Source of the DNA: Dactylosporangium fulvum
GTDB lineage: Bacteria; Actinomycetota; Actinomycetes; Mycobacteriales; Micromonosporaceae
NCBI RefSeq assembly: GCF_025137375.1
Contig: NZ_CP073720.1
Location: forward strand, 2,876,501-2,940,500
Direction: 5' to 3'
Length of the DNA stretch: 64,000 nt
Shown here: one piece after another, positions 50,854-59,608 of the stretch
Layout: each line of letters starts with the position of its first letter
Numbering within the stretch: the first letter of the stretch is position 1
The notes under the pieces: generated by a model
Database searches by the model: none
The model's input: only the letters and a program-made list of their open reading frames with translations
Told to the model about the DNA's origin: nothing
Translations under genes and position numbers: made by a program

Positions 50854-51456
50854 GTGCCGACCGGGGTGCACCTTCACGACGCGCGGCAACAGCTGTTCGA
50901 CGCTGCCGAACGTGTGCTGCTGCGGGACGGGCCGAACGGGCTGACCAGCCGGGCCGTCACCGACGAGGCAGGCTGCGCCAAAGGCGTCCTGCACCGGCAC
51001 TTCACCGACTTCGACGCTTTCCTCACCGACCTGGTGCTCGACCGGGCCGCGCAACTCGAGGCTCAGGCGAGCACGTTGCGCGAGTCCGCCGGCACCGGCA
51101 CCGTGGCCGACAACCTCACCAGCGCGCTGACCATCCTGTTCGGACCGGTCCCGGTGGCGATCATCCCGCTCATCACCTTCCGGGACGAGTTGCGCGCGCG
51201 GCTGCGGCAAGCCACGCCCGGAGGCGGCATCGCGATCCTCGCCCAGGCCACGACCGCGATCTCCGATTACCTGACCGACGAGCGTGAACTGGGCCGCATC
51301 GCGGCCGACGCCGACATCGACTCACTCACCCTGTCCCTGGTCGGCGGCGGGCATCTCCTGTTCGCGGACCGCGACCCCGGCCCGCCGACCACGGCAACCG
51401 TGAACAAGTTCGTGACAACGGTGCTCGCCGACGTTCTGCGACGGCGGCCGCGCTGA
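50854..51456 (+). CDS. TetR family transcriptional regulator
   Basis: The 200-residue regulator has a helix-turn-helix (DARQQLFDAAERVLLRDGPN, LTSRAVTDEAGCAKGVLHRH) and a ligand-binding C-terminal domain. The GTG at 50854 lies 17 bp after a TTGACG sequence and has only a weak GAGAGG upstream. Its likely targets are itself and the divergent methyltransferase, which has since decayed; the regulator may therefore have lost its ancestral partner. Confidence 0.88.
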   Translation: MPTGVHLHDARQQLFDAAERVLLRDGPNGLTSRAVTDEAGCAKGVLHRHFTDFDAFLTDLVLDRAAQLEAQASTLRESAGTGTVADNLTSALTILFGPVPVAIIPLITFRDELRARLRQATPGGGIAILAQATTAISDYLTDERELGRIAADADIDSLTLSLVGGGHLLFADRDPGPPTTATVNKFVTTVLADVLRRRPR

Positions 51457-51638
51457 CGGCCGAGGCGATCGACTCGCCGCTACCGCTGTCCGGTGGTTCA
51501 GGAATACCGTCGCGAGGCACCCGTCACACCGCCCGCAATGCCTCATCATGAAACCTCTCGAGAGCCCCTTGGTCGTCGTCGGTGGACCGTGCCGCAGCCG
51601 TGGGAATCTATCCTGTGCGCGAGAGAGGGGGTCCCTCG

Positions 51639-53036
51639 TTGGACGCGATGATCGAGCTCGACCCGAGCACCCCGTGGGAGCCACCGGAGGCATCGCCCCC
51701 GCCGCGAGTTCCGGCACGACGGCGGTGGATCGCGCTCGCCGCAGTGGGGCTGATCACCGCGGGGATGCTGGTGGCGGCGGTGCCGCGCGTCAGCACCGAG
51801 CCGGTCTTCACCGTTGACGATTTCCGGGTGCTCAGCGTCCAGGCCGGCGGCGGCCGGCTCATTCTCGGGCGGTTGCAGCCCGAGGGCGGGGGCACGCAGG
51901 TCGAGGTGTTGAGTCTGCGTGACGGCACCCGGCTCTGGTCGATGGCACTGGACGTTGATCAGCATCTGACGTTTTTGACCGACAACGTCATGTCACTGGT
52001 GACCGAGGTGCCCACCGGCCCGGCCAATACACTTACCGTGCTGGATGCCGCCACGGGCGAGCAGCTGTGGCAGCGCACGCAGGTCGTCTGCTTCGGCCGG
52101 GTCGCCGGGCGGATCCTCGTCGAGGACGTGGCCGGAGTTGCCGAGGAGAGCCCGGCCGTCGAGGTCCCTCCCTCCGGCGAGACTTCGGTGAACCCTGCGC
52201 TGGAGCAACGCGGCCGGCGATACCTCGTACTGGACGAGCGCACCGGGGCGACGGTGTGGGAGATCCGTGTGCCGAAGGGTTCTGCCGCCGAATTCAGTTG
52301 GGTCGGCGACTCCGCCGGCCCGGCGTTCATGTCGGAGCTGAGCCCGACGGGCCTGCTGCAGATCCGGGATCTCGGCACCGGCGCCGTCATCGCGACGCAC
52401 CAACTGGACTGGTCCGGCACCATCTCGTCGCTCACGATCGGCGATTCCTTCCTGGAGTCCGGCGCGGCCCTGCCCGAGCAGGTGCTGATCGCCAAGGCCG
52501 GTGAGCGGGGCACGGACGTCTTCGACCGTGGCACCGGCCGGCTGCTGTGGCATTGGCAGGCCGAGCGTTCGGACGCCCGGGGTGGAGGGCATCCCTATCC
52601 CTGCGCGACCGACCTGCTCTGCGTCCGGGACGAGTCCGGCTTGACGTTCATCGACCCACGGACCGGTGAACGGCTCTGGCGCGTCGACCGCTACAACTCT
52701 GTGATGGGCCGGGACGGTGACACCGTCGTCGCCAATGCATGGGCGACGCCCGGGAACGCTGAACTGCCCATCGCGGCGTTCGACGCCCGCACCGGCCGCG
52801 TCGTCCGGAAGTTGGAAGGGTGGCGTTTCATCGAGACCGTGCCCGGCGGTCGGCTCGTCATGTGGAAACCTGTCGACGTCCGCAGGGCAGTGCTCAGCGT
52901 CGTCGACCCGCGCAGCGGTCGGGTCGTTGTGTTCGGCAAAGCGGAGGGCTGGTACGGGATCCCCGAATGCCACCAGCAGCGCAACATGCTTGCGTGCCTG
53001 GTCAACGGAGCGCTGTTGGTGTGGAAACTGCCGTGA
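51639..53036 (+). CDS. membrane-anchored PQQ-like beta-propeller protein
   Basis: The 465-residue protein has a Pro-rich cytoplasmic N-terminus, one membrane helix near residues 30-50 (WIALAAVGLITAGMLVAAV) and an outer region of PQQ-like repeats (LDAATGEQLWQRT, LDERTGATVWEIRV, FDRGTGRLLWHWQ, IDPRTGERLWRVD, FDARTGRVVRKLE). Such propellers usually serve as binding scaffolds rather than dehydrogenases, and I see no PQQ ligand set. TTG 51639 is chosen because GAGAGGGGG is spaced 8 bases upstream; ATG 51648 is the alternative. Confidence 0.85.
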   Translation: MDAMIELDPSTPWEPPEASPPPRVPARRRWIALAAVGLITAGMLVAAVPRVSTEPVFTVDDFRVLSVQAGGGRLILGRLQPEGGGTQVEVLSLRDGTRLWSMALDVDQHLTFLTDNVMSLVTEVPTGPANTLTVLDAATGEQLWQRTQVVCFGRVAGRILVEDVAGVAEESPAVEVPPSGETSVNPALEQRGRRYLVLDERTGATVWEIRVPKGSAAEFSWVGDSAGPAFMSELSPTGLLQIRDLGTGAVIATHQLDWSGTISSLTIGDSFLESGAALPEQVLIAKAGERGTDVFDRGTGRLLWHWQAERSDARGGGHPYPCATDLLCVRDESGLTFIDPRTGERLWRVDRYNSVMGRDGDTVVANAWATPGNAELPIAAFDARTGRVVRKLEGWRFIETVPGGRLVMWKPVDVRRAVLSVVDPRSGRVVVFGKAEGWYGIPECHQQRNMLACLVNGALLVWKLP

Positions 53037-53091
53037 CCTCGCGCGGCTCCGAGCTGCGCCGAGTGTGGGCGGAGGAGATCGGCCCGGCGCG

Positions 53092-54372
53092 CTATCGGTG
53101 TGCCGGTCGCAGGACGCGTTCGCGGGCCTCCGTCCCGGTCGCCGGGGCGACGGCGTCGAGGTCGACCAGCAGGTGGCGGGGGCCGCGCAGGGTCGGATTG
53201 GGCCGGTACGGCGGCGGATCGGCCACCAGCCGGGGGTTCACCAGCCGGCGGGCCAGCGCGGGCAGGGCGACCTGCGTCTCGACCCGGGCGAGGGGGGCGC
53301 CGTAGCAGTAGTGGATGCCACTGCCGTAGCCGAGGTGGACGTTGTCGGTGCGGTCGGGGTCGAAGCGGTCGGGGTCGGGGAAGCGGTTGGGGTCGCGGCT
53401 GCCGGCGGCGAGCATCAGGGCCAGGGGCGAGCCTTCGGGAATGGTGGTGCCGGCGACGTCGATGTCGGCGAGGGTGCTGCGGCTGGTCAGCATCTGTACC
53501 GGTGGCTCGTAGCGCAGCAGTTCCTCGACCAGCGGGACGATGAGGTCGGGTTCGTGGCGCAGCCGGTCGAGCACGTCGGGGTGGCGCAGCAGGGTGAGCA
53601 TGCCGTTGGTGATGAGGTTGACGGTGGTCTCGTGACCGGCGACCAGCAGCAGCGCGCAGGTGCTGAGCAGGTCGGCTCGGGACATCGGTGCGTGCGGGCC
53701 GGTGTCGGTGAGCATTCCGGAGATCAGGTCGTCGCCGGGCCGGCGGGTGTGGGCGTCGGCCAGCCTGTTGAGGTACGCGCCGAGTTCGGCGTTGATCTGT
53801 TCTCGCCTGCGCTGGCGTTCGGCGAACGTGCCGGTGGTCGGGTCGGCGGTCTCGACTTGCGCGTCGGCCCAGTGGTGGAAGCGCGGCTGGTCCTCGCGGG
53901 GGACGCCGAGCAACCGGCAGATCGCGGTGACCGGCAGCGGATAGGCGAAGTCGTCGACGAGGTCGACGCGGTGTCGGCCGGCGAGGTTGTCGATCAGGTC
54001 GTTGGTGGTCTCGATCAGCCAGGGCCGCATGTCCTCGATGCGTCCCGGGGTGCTGGGTGGTCCGAACGGCCGGGTGGCCAGTTCCCGCAGCCGGTCGTGT
54101 TCGGGCGGGTCGCGGGAAATGAAGGGCAGTGGCAGTCCGGGTGAGCCTTCCTGCGGTGCGGGCGGGGCGCCGGCCAGTTCGGGGTGGCTACGGGGGTCGG
54201 AGCTGACCCTGCGGTCGTGCAGCAGCGCGACGATCTCGCCGTAGGTGCTGACCACGTAGGTGCCGTCGGGCCGGCGTGCCACCGGGGTCTTGCGCAGCTC
54301 GGCGAACAGCGGGTACGGGTTGGCCCGGTTGGCGGGGTCGAGGATCTGCTCGTAGATGCTGGCCTGTGCCAT
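53092..54372 (-). CDS. cytochrome P450
   Basis: The 426-residue actinobacterial class I P450 has the I-helix AGHETTVNLI, ExxR in LVEELLRYEPP and the heme loop LGYGSGIHYCYGAPLAR with the axial cysteine. The ATG at 54372 has GGAAAGG upstream. The gene lies 52 bp downstream of a ferredoxin-reductase fusion on the same strand, so the pair forms a complete monooxygenase system. The substrate cannot be predicted. Confidence 0.95.
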   Translation of the reverse strand: MAQASIYEQILDPANRANPYPLFAELRKTPVARRPDGTYVVSTYGEIVALLHDRRVSSDPRSHPELAGAPPAPQEGSPGLPLPFISRDPPEHDRLRELATRPFGPPSTPGRIEDMRPWLIETTNDLIDNLAGRHRVDLVDDFAYPLPVTAICRLLGVPREDQPRFHHWADAQVETADPTTGTFAERQRRREQINAELGAYLNRLADAHTRRPGDDLISGMLTDTGPHAPMSRADLLSTCALLLVAGHETTVNLITNGMLTLLRHPDVLDRLRHEPDLIVPLVEELLRYEPPVQMLTSRSTLADIDVAGTTIPEGSPLALMLAAGSRDPNRFPDPDRFDPDRTDNVHLGYGSGIHYCYGAPLARVETQVALPALARRLVNPRLVADPPPYRPNPTLRGPRHLLVDLDAVAPATGTEARERVLRPAHR

Positions 54373-54424
54373 GACGGTGCCTTTCCTGGGTGTCGCGGCG
54401 TCGGCGGTGCGGCTGGCCGGCACG

Positions 54425-56113
54425 TCAGTGGTGGAGCAGCTCGGCGCGGCGCTCGCTGGGGTCGTGGCCGGTCACCGCGACGGTGGCGTGGCGGTTGCGG
54501 GTGCGATGGTCGGGCAGCTGCGCCGCGACCGGCTCCTCGTCGGCCGGCTCGTCGACCCCGCGAAGATCAGGCGGGAACGGCGCGCCGGCCTCGATCAGGC
54601 CCTGGTACCACTCCAGCCACTTGGCCTGGTTGAACCCGACCGCGGCGGTGAGGCGGCCCTGATAGCCGTAGGCGGCGACGAACCGGCGCTGCGCGACGGA
54701 GCCCTGGGCGATGACGACCTGGTCGGCGAGGGTCGGCACGCCGACCGATTTGATGTTGGTGTCGAACTGCGCCGACCAGAACACCGGAACGGCCATGTGC
54801 GGCCACCGCTCGGCCGGGACGCTGATCATGTTGTGGGCGGCGATCTGGGCCTGGCTGACGGCGTTGCCCCAGTGTTCGAGGGCCAGGAACTGGTAGTCGT
54901 ACAGCGGGTGCGGAAACCGCGCCACGTCGCCGGCGACGAAGACGTCGTCGGTGACCACGCCGGCCGCGTCGAAGACCCGGCAGCCGGCGTCGCAGCCGAC
55001 GCCCCAGTCGCCGACGGCCAGACCGCAGTCGCGCAGCCATTCGGTGTTGCGGACCGCGCCCAGCGCCACCACGGCCACCTCCGCGTCGACGGTGCTGCCG
55101 TCGGACAGGTGTGCGCGGCGCAGCCGCCCGGCGGTGTCGCCCTCCAGACGCGTGACGGTGACCCCGCAGCGCAGGTCGACACCGTGCTCACGCTGCAGGT
55201 CGGCGGCCACCGCGCCGATCACCCCGCCCAGCGCGCCGACCAGCGGCGTCGGTCCGCGCTCGACAAGGGTGACCGCCAGATCCCGGTCCCGGCAGGCCGA
55301 GGCCACCTCCGAGCCGGTGAACCCGCCGCCGATGACCAGCACCCGGCCGGGCCGTTCGGCCAGCCGGTGTCGCAGGGCGGCGGCGTCGTCCCGGGTCCGC
55401 AGCACGAACACGCCGTCGAGGGCTGCCTCGTCCGCGTTGAACCAGGGCCGGGCCCGGGTCCCGGTGGCGATCAGCAACCGGTCGTAGTCGACGACGCCGC
55501 CGTCGCCGAGGTGTACCTGCTTGCCGGCCGGGTCCAGCCCGGTGGCGGCCACGCCGAGCAGCCACCGCGCGTCGAGCTCGTCGACCCGGGGGAGCGTGGT
55601 GTGGTCCGGGGGCACCCACCCGTCGAGGACCTGCTTGGACAGCGGCGGCCGGTCATACGGCCGGTACGGCTCGTCCCCGATCATCGTCAGGGAGCCGGCG
55701 AAGCCCTCCCGGCGCAGGGTCGCCGCGGCGGCCAGACCGGCCAGCGACGCGCCCACGATCACGATCCGGCCGGCGCGCCGCATCGCCTCCATCGCCGCGT
55801 CGTGCCCGTCCGGCGAGGGCTGCCCGCCCGTTCGCGGCCACCCGGCCGTCTGCGACGGTGCGGCCGCCCTCGCAGACACCGCCGGCCCGGTCGTCGCGGA
55901 CTCCACGGCGGCCTCCCTGTCGTCGATGTGGTCGACCAGGATGGCCTGCACCGGGCAGGCCGCCGCCGCTCGCAGCACCCGTTCCCGCTGCGCGTCGTCG
56001 GGCTCCGGGTCGTACATCAACGCCTCGGCGCCACGCATCCGGAACACTTCAGGAGCGAGGAAAGCGCACTGCGCGTACGCCTGGCAGCGCGTGAGGCTTA
56101 CCACGACCCGCAT
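54425..56113 (-). CDS. ferredoxin-FAD-dependent ferredoxin reductase fusion
   Basis: The 562-residue protein joins an N-terminal [3Fe-4S]/[4Fe-4S]-type P450 ferredoxin (residues 1-65; CQAYAQCAFLAPEVF and AAACPVQAIL hold the cluster cysteines), a Pro/Ala linker and a reductase. The reductase has two dinucleotide motifs, IVIVGASLAGLAAAATL near 118 and VLVIGGGFTGSEVASAC near 270, and VFVAGDVARFPHPLY. It would shuttle electrons from NAD(P)H to the P450 encoded downstream. ATG 56113 with GGAGGTG is the start; the open frame beyond it belongs to an aldo/keto-reductase relic. The fusion is unusual, as these are normally separate genes. Confidence 0.9.
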   Translation of the reverse strand: MRVVVSLTRCQAYAQCAFLAPEVFRMRGAEALMYDPEPDDAQRERVLRAAAACPVQAILVDHIDDREAAVESATTGPAVSARAAAPSQTAGWPRTGGQPSPDGHDAAMEAMRRAGRIVIVGASLAGLAAAATLRREGFAGSLTMIGDEPYRPYDRPPLSKQVLDGWVPPDHTTLPRVDELDARWLLGVAATGLDPAGKQVHLGDGGVVDYDRLLIATGTRARPWFNADEAALDGVFVLRTRDDAAALRHRLAERPGRVLVIGGGFTGSEVASACRDRDLAVTLVERGPTPLVGALGGVIGAVAADLQREHGVDLRCGVTVTRLEGDTAGRLRRAHLSDGSTVDAEVAVVALGAVRNTEWLRDCGLAVGDWGVGCDAGCRVFDAAGVVTDDVFVAGDVARFPHPLYDYQFLALEHWGNAVSQAQIAAHNMISVPAERWPHMAVPVFWSAQFDTNIKSVGVPTLADQVVIAQGSVAQRRFVAAYGYQGRLTAAVGFNQAKWLEWYQGLIEAGAPFPPDLRGVDEPADEEPVAAQLPDHRTRNRHATVAVTGHDPSERRAELLHH

Positions 56114-56349
56114 CGCCGCACCTCCCGGCAAGAGGCAGTCCCGGTGTCCTTCCCGGCGGTCCACCGACAAAACCCGCTCGATCTCGGCCGGTGACCGCGC
56201 ACCGGCCAGCACCGCGGCGACGGCGGGGTGCCCGAAAGGAAACTGGATCGCGGCCGCGAGCGGCGGCACGCCGAACTCGGCGCAGACTGCCCGGAGCGCC
56301 GCGATCCGCTCGCGCATCGCGGGCGGCGCGTCCCAGGCGGGGCGAGCGC
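56114..56349 (-). pseudogene. aldo/keto reductase C-terminal relic
   Basis: Upstream of the ferredoxin start the same frame encodes PAWDAPPAMRERIAALRAVC, then EFGVPPLAAAIQFPFGHPAV and VLAGARSPAEIE, which is the C-terminal end of D-threo-aldose-dehydrogenase-type aldo/keto reductases. Nothing upstream of 56349 continues the homology, as another gene ends there. It then runs in frame into the ferredoxin, so an ATG at 56317 would make a chimera. I consider it a relic. Confidence 0.65.
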
Positions 56350-57450
56350 TCAGGGCATCAGGACAAGGTCCAGGCGGAGCCAGCTCGCCAGGTCCTTGAT
56401 CTCGTGCTGCACCGCGGCGGTCATCGCCTTGGTGAAGGGGACGTCCTGGTGGATCGCGTCCACCCGCAGTACACCGGCCTTGCGGTCGGCGGTGGCGTCG
56501 AGCTTGCCGACCAGCCGGTCCCCGTGCAAGATCGGCAGCGCCCAGTATCCCCAGCGGCGTTTGGCGGCCGGCTTGAACATCTCCAGCTGGTAGTCGTACT
56601 CGAACAGCTCGGTCATCCGCTTGCGGTCATAGACCAGCCGGTCCAGCGGGGACAGCAGCGCGACGCGGCCGGTGAACGCCCGGTCCAGCAGCTCGGGGTC
56701 GACCCGCCACTGACCTTTCACGCCCTCGACCACCGCGGGCTCGCCCGCGTTCCGCACGTCATTCGGCTCGGTCGGCGACTCCGGGGCCCGGGCGCGGGCG
56801 ATGCCCAGCGCGCGGAGCCGGCGCTCGTCGCGGATGTGCAGCGCCTCTTCATAGGGCACCACCTCGTCCGGGTAGATCCGCTCGGCCAGGTCCCACAACC
56901 GGTCGGCGCCGCGCTGGCCGGCGGCCGCGACCTCGCCGCGCTGGACCAGGAAGCCGATCATCCGCATGACGTTGCGATTGTTGCTCCAGCCGGAGGAGCG
57001 CCACGGGATCACGCAGGTGTCCGGCAGTTCGCGTGCGGTCAGCGGCCCGTCGGCGCGCAGCCGGGTGAGGATGTCGAGCCGGCAGCCGTTGTTCGCGTCC
57101 ACCCATTCCCGCTTGCCCTCCTGCCAGTCACGCAACGGGGGACGACCGGGCCACTCGGCCATCTCCGCCCGGAACAGCGTGATGTCCTCCGGCGGGCGGA
57201 TCAGGCCATGCAGCTCCAACAGGGCCTGCTCGTCGACGGCGTCGCGCAGCTGCGCCGGGGAGTACGACGAGCCGAGGCGGCTCCACAGGACCAGGTCGGC
57301 GCTCGGTGCGACGGCCGCGGCCGGATCGTTCTGCAGCAGCGTCAGCCGGCGCACCACGTCGAACATCCCGCTCGGGCGGCGGGCGTCCAGCAGTTGGGCG
57401 CGCACGGCCAGGCGGCGTGCGTCGGGACGCGACAGCTTGTGTACGGTCAC
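56350..57450 (-). CDS. winged-helix DNA-binding protein, AlkZ/YcaQ-like
   Basis: The 366-residue protein of the HTH_42/DUF1006 family shows LSRPDARRLAVRAQLLDARR, LTLLQNDPAAAV (a QxD catalytic-type motif, as in AlkZ/AlkX DNA glycosylases), RLGSSYSPAQLRDAV and LLSPLDRLVYDRKRMTELF. Known members unhook DNA crosslinks or protect against genotoxic antibiotics. The GTG start at 57450 begins the conserved domain. It may be co-transcribed with the ferredoxin-reductase and P450 genes, which would fit a resistance role next to a P450, but this is inference. Confidence 0.85.
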   Translation of the reverse strand: MTVHKLSRPDARRLAVRAQLLDARRPSGMFDVVRRLTLLQNDPAAAVAPSADLVLWSRLGSSYSPAQLRDAVDEQALLELHGLIRPPEDITLFRAEMAEWPGRPPLRDWQEGKREWVDANNGCRLDILTRLRADGPLTARELPDTCVIPWRSSGWSNNRNVMRMIGFLVQRGEVAAAGQRGADRLWDLAERIYPDEVVPYEEALHIRDERRLRALGIARARAPESPTEPNDVRNAGEPAVVEGVKGQWRVDPELLDRAFTGRVALLSPLDRLVYDRKRMTELFEYDYQLEMFKPAAKRRWGYWALPILHGDRLVGKLDATADRKAGVLRVDAIHQDVPFTKAMTAAVQHEIKDLASWLRLDLVLMP

Positions 57451-57528
57451 CAGCCGAGACTAGGCGGCGGGTACGACAAGAAAGCGACGCCATGTGCGCG
57501 TCGGCCCGGCCGACGAGGTCTTCCGGAC

Positions 57529-58467
57529 TCAGCGGCTCACAGCGGTCTCCCGCTCGACGTGTGACAGCTTCTCGGGATTGCGTACGGCGTAGAGCCCGGT
57601 GATGAGGCCGTCGTCGATGCGCACCGCGATGACGGTGTCGATCTCACCGTTGATCCGGAGTATCAGCGCCGGGTAGCCGTTGACCTGGGCCGGCAGCAGC
57701 GACCCCACAGCGGCGATCCTGCCCACCGCAGCGCCCAGCAGGCGGGCCACCCGGTCGGCTCCGACGATGGGCTTCGGCACGGCCTGCACGACTCCGCCAC
57801 CGTCACCCAGGAGGACGACGTCCGGCGCGAGAAGGTCGAGCAGGCGCTGCAGATCGCCCGTTTCGACCGCCCGCTGGAACGCCTCGAGCGCGTCTCGGGT
57901 CTCGGCTGCGGAGACGACCCCGCGTGGCCGGCGTGCGGCGACGTGTGCCCGGGCCCGGTGGGCGATCTGGCGGACCGCGGCCGGGCTCTTGTCGACGGCT
58001 TCCGCGATTTCGTCGTACTCCAGGTCGAACACCTCACGCAGCACGAACACCGCCCGCTCGGTCGGCGTGAGCGTCTCCAGCACCAGCAGCATCGCCATCG
58101 AGACGCTTTCGGCCAGCTCGACGTCCTCGGCCACGTCGGGCGCGGTCAGCAGCGGCTCGGGCAACCAGGGGCCGACGTAGGACTCTTTGCGGCGGCGGAG
58201 CGTCCGCAGCCGGTCCAGCGCCTGGCGGGTGGTGATCCGGACGAGGTACGCACGCTGATCCCGCACCGTGTCGAGATCGACGTTGGCCCACCGCAGCCAG
58301 GTCTCCTGCAGGACGTCTTCGGCGTCGGCGGCCGAGCCGAGCATCTCGTAGGCGACGGTGAACAGCAGGTTGCGATGGGCGACGAACGCTGCCGTGGCCG
58401 AGTCCATGGGACCGCCACAACCGAGCGGCTCGGCCGTGTCCGATGGTCGCTTGCTGCGCTCGTTCAT
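57529..58467 (-). CDS. ECF41-family sigma factor with fused SnoaL-like domain
   Basis: The 312-residue protein has sigma regions 2 and 4 (LLFTVAYEMLGSAADAEDVL, QETWLRWANVD, LTPTERAVFVLREVFDLEY) and the ECF41 linker mark YVGPWLPEPLL. A C-terminal SnoaL-like regulatory domain contains NGYPALILR and RNPEKL, motifs that control ECF41 activity. The ATG at 58467 has CAGGAG upstream. An exact ECF41-type promoter lies 43 bp before it, so it should activate itself. The oxidoreductase or carboxymuconolactone decarboxylase that usually accompanies ECF41 genes is missing here. Confidence 0.95.
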   Translation of the reverse strand: MNERSKRPSDTAEPLGCGGPMDSATAAFVAHRNLLFTVAYEMLGSAADAEDVLQETWLRWANVDLDTVRDQRAYLVRITTRQALDRLRTLRRRKESYVGPWLPEPLLTAPDVAEDVELAESVSMAMLLVLETLTPTERAVFVLREVFDLEYDEIAEAVDKSPAAVRQIAHRARAHVAARRPRGVVSAAETRDALEAFQRAVETGDLQRLLDLLAPDVVLLGDGGGVVQAVPKPIVGADRVARLLGAAVGRIAAVGSLLPAQVNGYPALILRINGEIDTVIAVRIDDGLITGLYAVRNPEKLSHVERETAVSR

Positions 58468-58509
58468 GGCTGGCTCCTGCCTGTTCGCTCTTGACGGTGC
58501 CACACACAA

Positions 58510-58536
58510 GACGCCGGTCCCTACCGCCTTGTGACA
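58510..58536 (-). promoter_or_regulatory. ECF41 autoregulatory promoter
   Basis: On the minus strand TGTCACA (58536-58530), a 16-base spacer and CGTC (58513-58510) exactly match the published ECF41 target consensus TGTCACA-N16-CGTC. The -10 is 43 bp upstream of the sigma-factor start codon. Confidence 0.8.
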
Positions 58537-58639
58537 CGCACGACCGCGTGGCGCCCGTCACGTCACCGCGCTGTCACCAGGGCCGGGTCGCCGGAATGTC
58601 GTTGCAGGTCCGGCGTTCCACGATGAAGAATCTTGTGCT

Positions 58640-59320
58640 GTGTCGATCGTAGGTATGGACGCCGAGGTCCCGGCCGGCACCGTCGTCATCGTCATCGACG
58701 TCATCCGTGCCTTCACGACGGCCGCGGTTGCCTTCGAGCGCGGCGCGACGGACATCGTCTGCGCAGCGTCGGTCGAGGCCGGCCGGGATCTCCGGCGGCT
58801 GCACCCGGATCGCCTCCTGATCGGTGAGACCGGCGGGCTCAAGCCGGCGGATTTCGACTTCGGGAACTCGCCGTTCGAGATGTCGACGGCGCGGCTCGAC
58901 GGCCGGCGGTTCATCCAGGCGACGTCGAACGGCACACGCGGGCTCGTCCGGCATCCCTCCCCGGCGGCGCTGCTCGCGGTGTCAGCACGAAACGTCGGTG
59001 CCACCGCGCGATGGATCGGGAAGCATCACGCCATGACCCCGTGCATGCTGGTCTGCACCGGGGAGACCGCTGAGGACCGGGCCTGTGCGACGTACCTGGA
59101 CGACCTCCTCCGCGGGGCTGAGCCGAGGCGGGAAGACCTGATCGCGGGCATCATGGACGGCGCCGCCGAGCACGCCCGTGGGTATGCACGGCAACCCGCG
59201 GCCGAGCGCGTCGACCTGTCCAGGGATCTTCCCTTCTGCTGCGACGTCGACCGGTCCGCGTTCGCCATGGTCGGCGAGATCCGCCAGGATCACGTCGTGC
59301 TCGCAAGGGTGCCGTGCTGA
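58640..59320 (+). CDS. 2-phosphosulfolactate phosphatase (ComB)-like protein
   Basis: The roughly 226-residue ComB-family protein shows VVIVIDVIRAFTTAAVAFER at the N-terminus (the DVxRAxTT phosphate/metal motif), GETGGLKPADFDFGNSPFE, TSNGTRGL and LVCTGETAEDRACA. ComB dephosphorylates phosphosulfolactate in coenzyme M synthesis, but actinobacterial homologues are widespread without the rest of that pathway, so the true substrate is open. GTG 58640 or ATG 58655 may start it. It is divergent from the ECF41 gene. Confidence 0.88.
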   Translation: MSIVGMDAEVPAGTVVIVIDVIRAFTTAAVAFERGATDIVCAASVEAGRDLRRLHPDRLLIGETGGLKPADFDFGNSPFEMSTARLDGRRFIQATSNGTRGLVRHPSPAALLAVSARNVGATARWIGKHHAMTPCMLVCTGETAEDRACATYLDDLLRGAEPRREDLIAGIMDGAAEHARGYARQPAAERVDLSRDLPFCCDVDRSAFAMVGEIRQDHVVLARVPC

Positions 59321-59508
59321 ACGGCGGCGCCCGGGCGGTGTTCGGACACCCGTGTGCGATGCGGCCGATGTACGGGAGCCGGCGTGCCGGCCCGCGGTCA
59401 GCGGATGTGCCCGGCTCGGGCGGGCGGAACAGTTCGCGCGCAACGCTTAGCCGCATGGGCCTCGGGTAGCGGCAGCCCGACGGCAACGTGCGGCAGGGGC
59501 GACGTCCG

Positions 59509-59589
59509 ATGCGGATCGAGCGCTTGATCGAGCGCGCGACCGGTGCCGTGGTGACCCCGAGCACCGGGCTGTCGAAGCTACGCGCCTGA
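59509..59589 (+). CDS. 26-aa open frame before the FAD/Fe-S oxidoreductase
   Basis: The frame MRIERLIERATGAVVTPSTG and on to a TGA at 59587-59589 precedes the next gene by 19 bp. CAGGGG lies 14 bases upstream of its ATG. It could be a leader peptide or chance; the remaining 288-bp gap (59321-59608) shows no other feature. Confidence 0.25.
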   Translation: MRIERLIERATGAVVTPSTGLSKLRA

Positions 59590-59608
59590 CAGACGCGGAG
59601 GTGTCATC

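Noticed and set aside
54356-57564. Two long plus-strand frames opposite the P450-reductase and winged-helix genes
   Set aside because: They are shadows of clearly conserved minus-strand genes and contain no family motif.
58569-58595. TGTCACC upstream of the ComB-like gene, as a second ECF41 promoter
   Set aside because: The -35-like part has a mismatch and no CGTC occurs at the required 16-base spacing.
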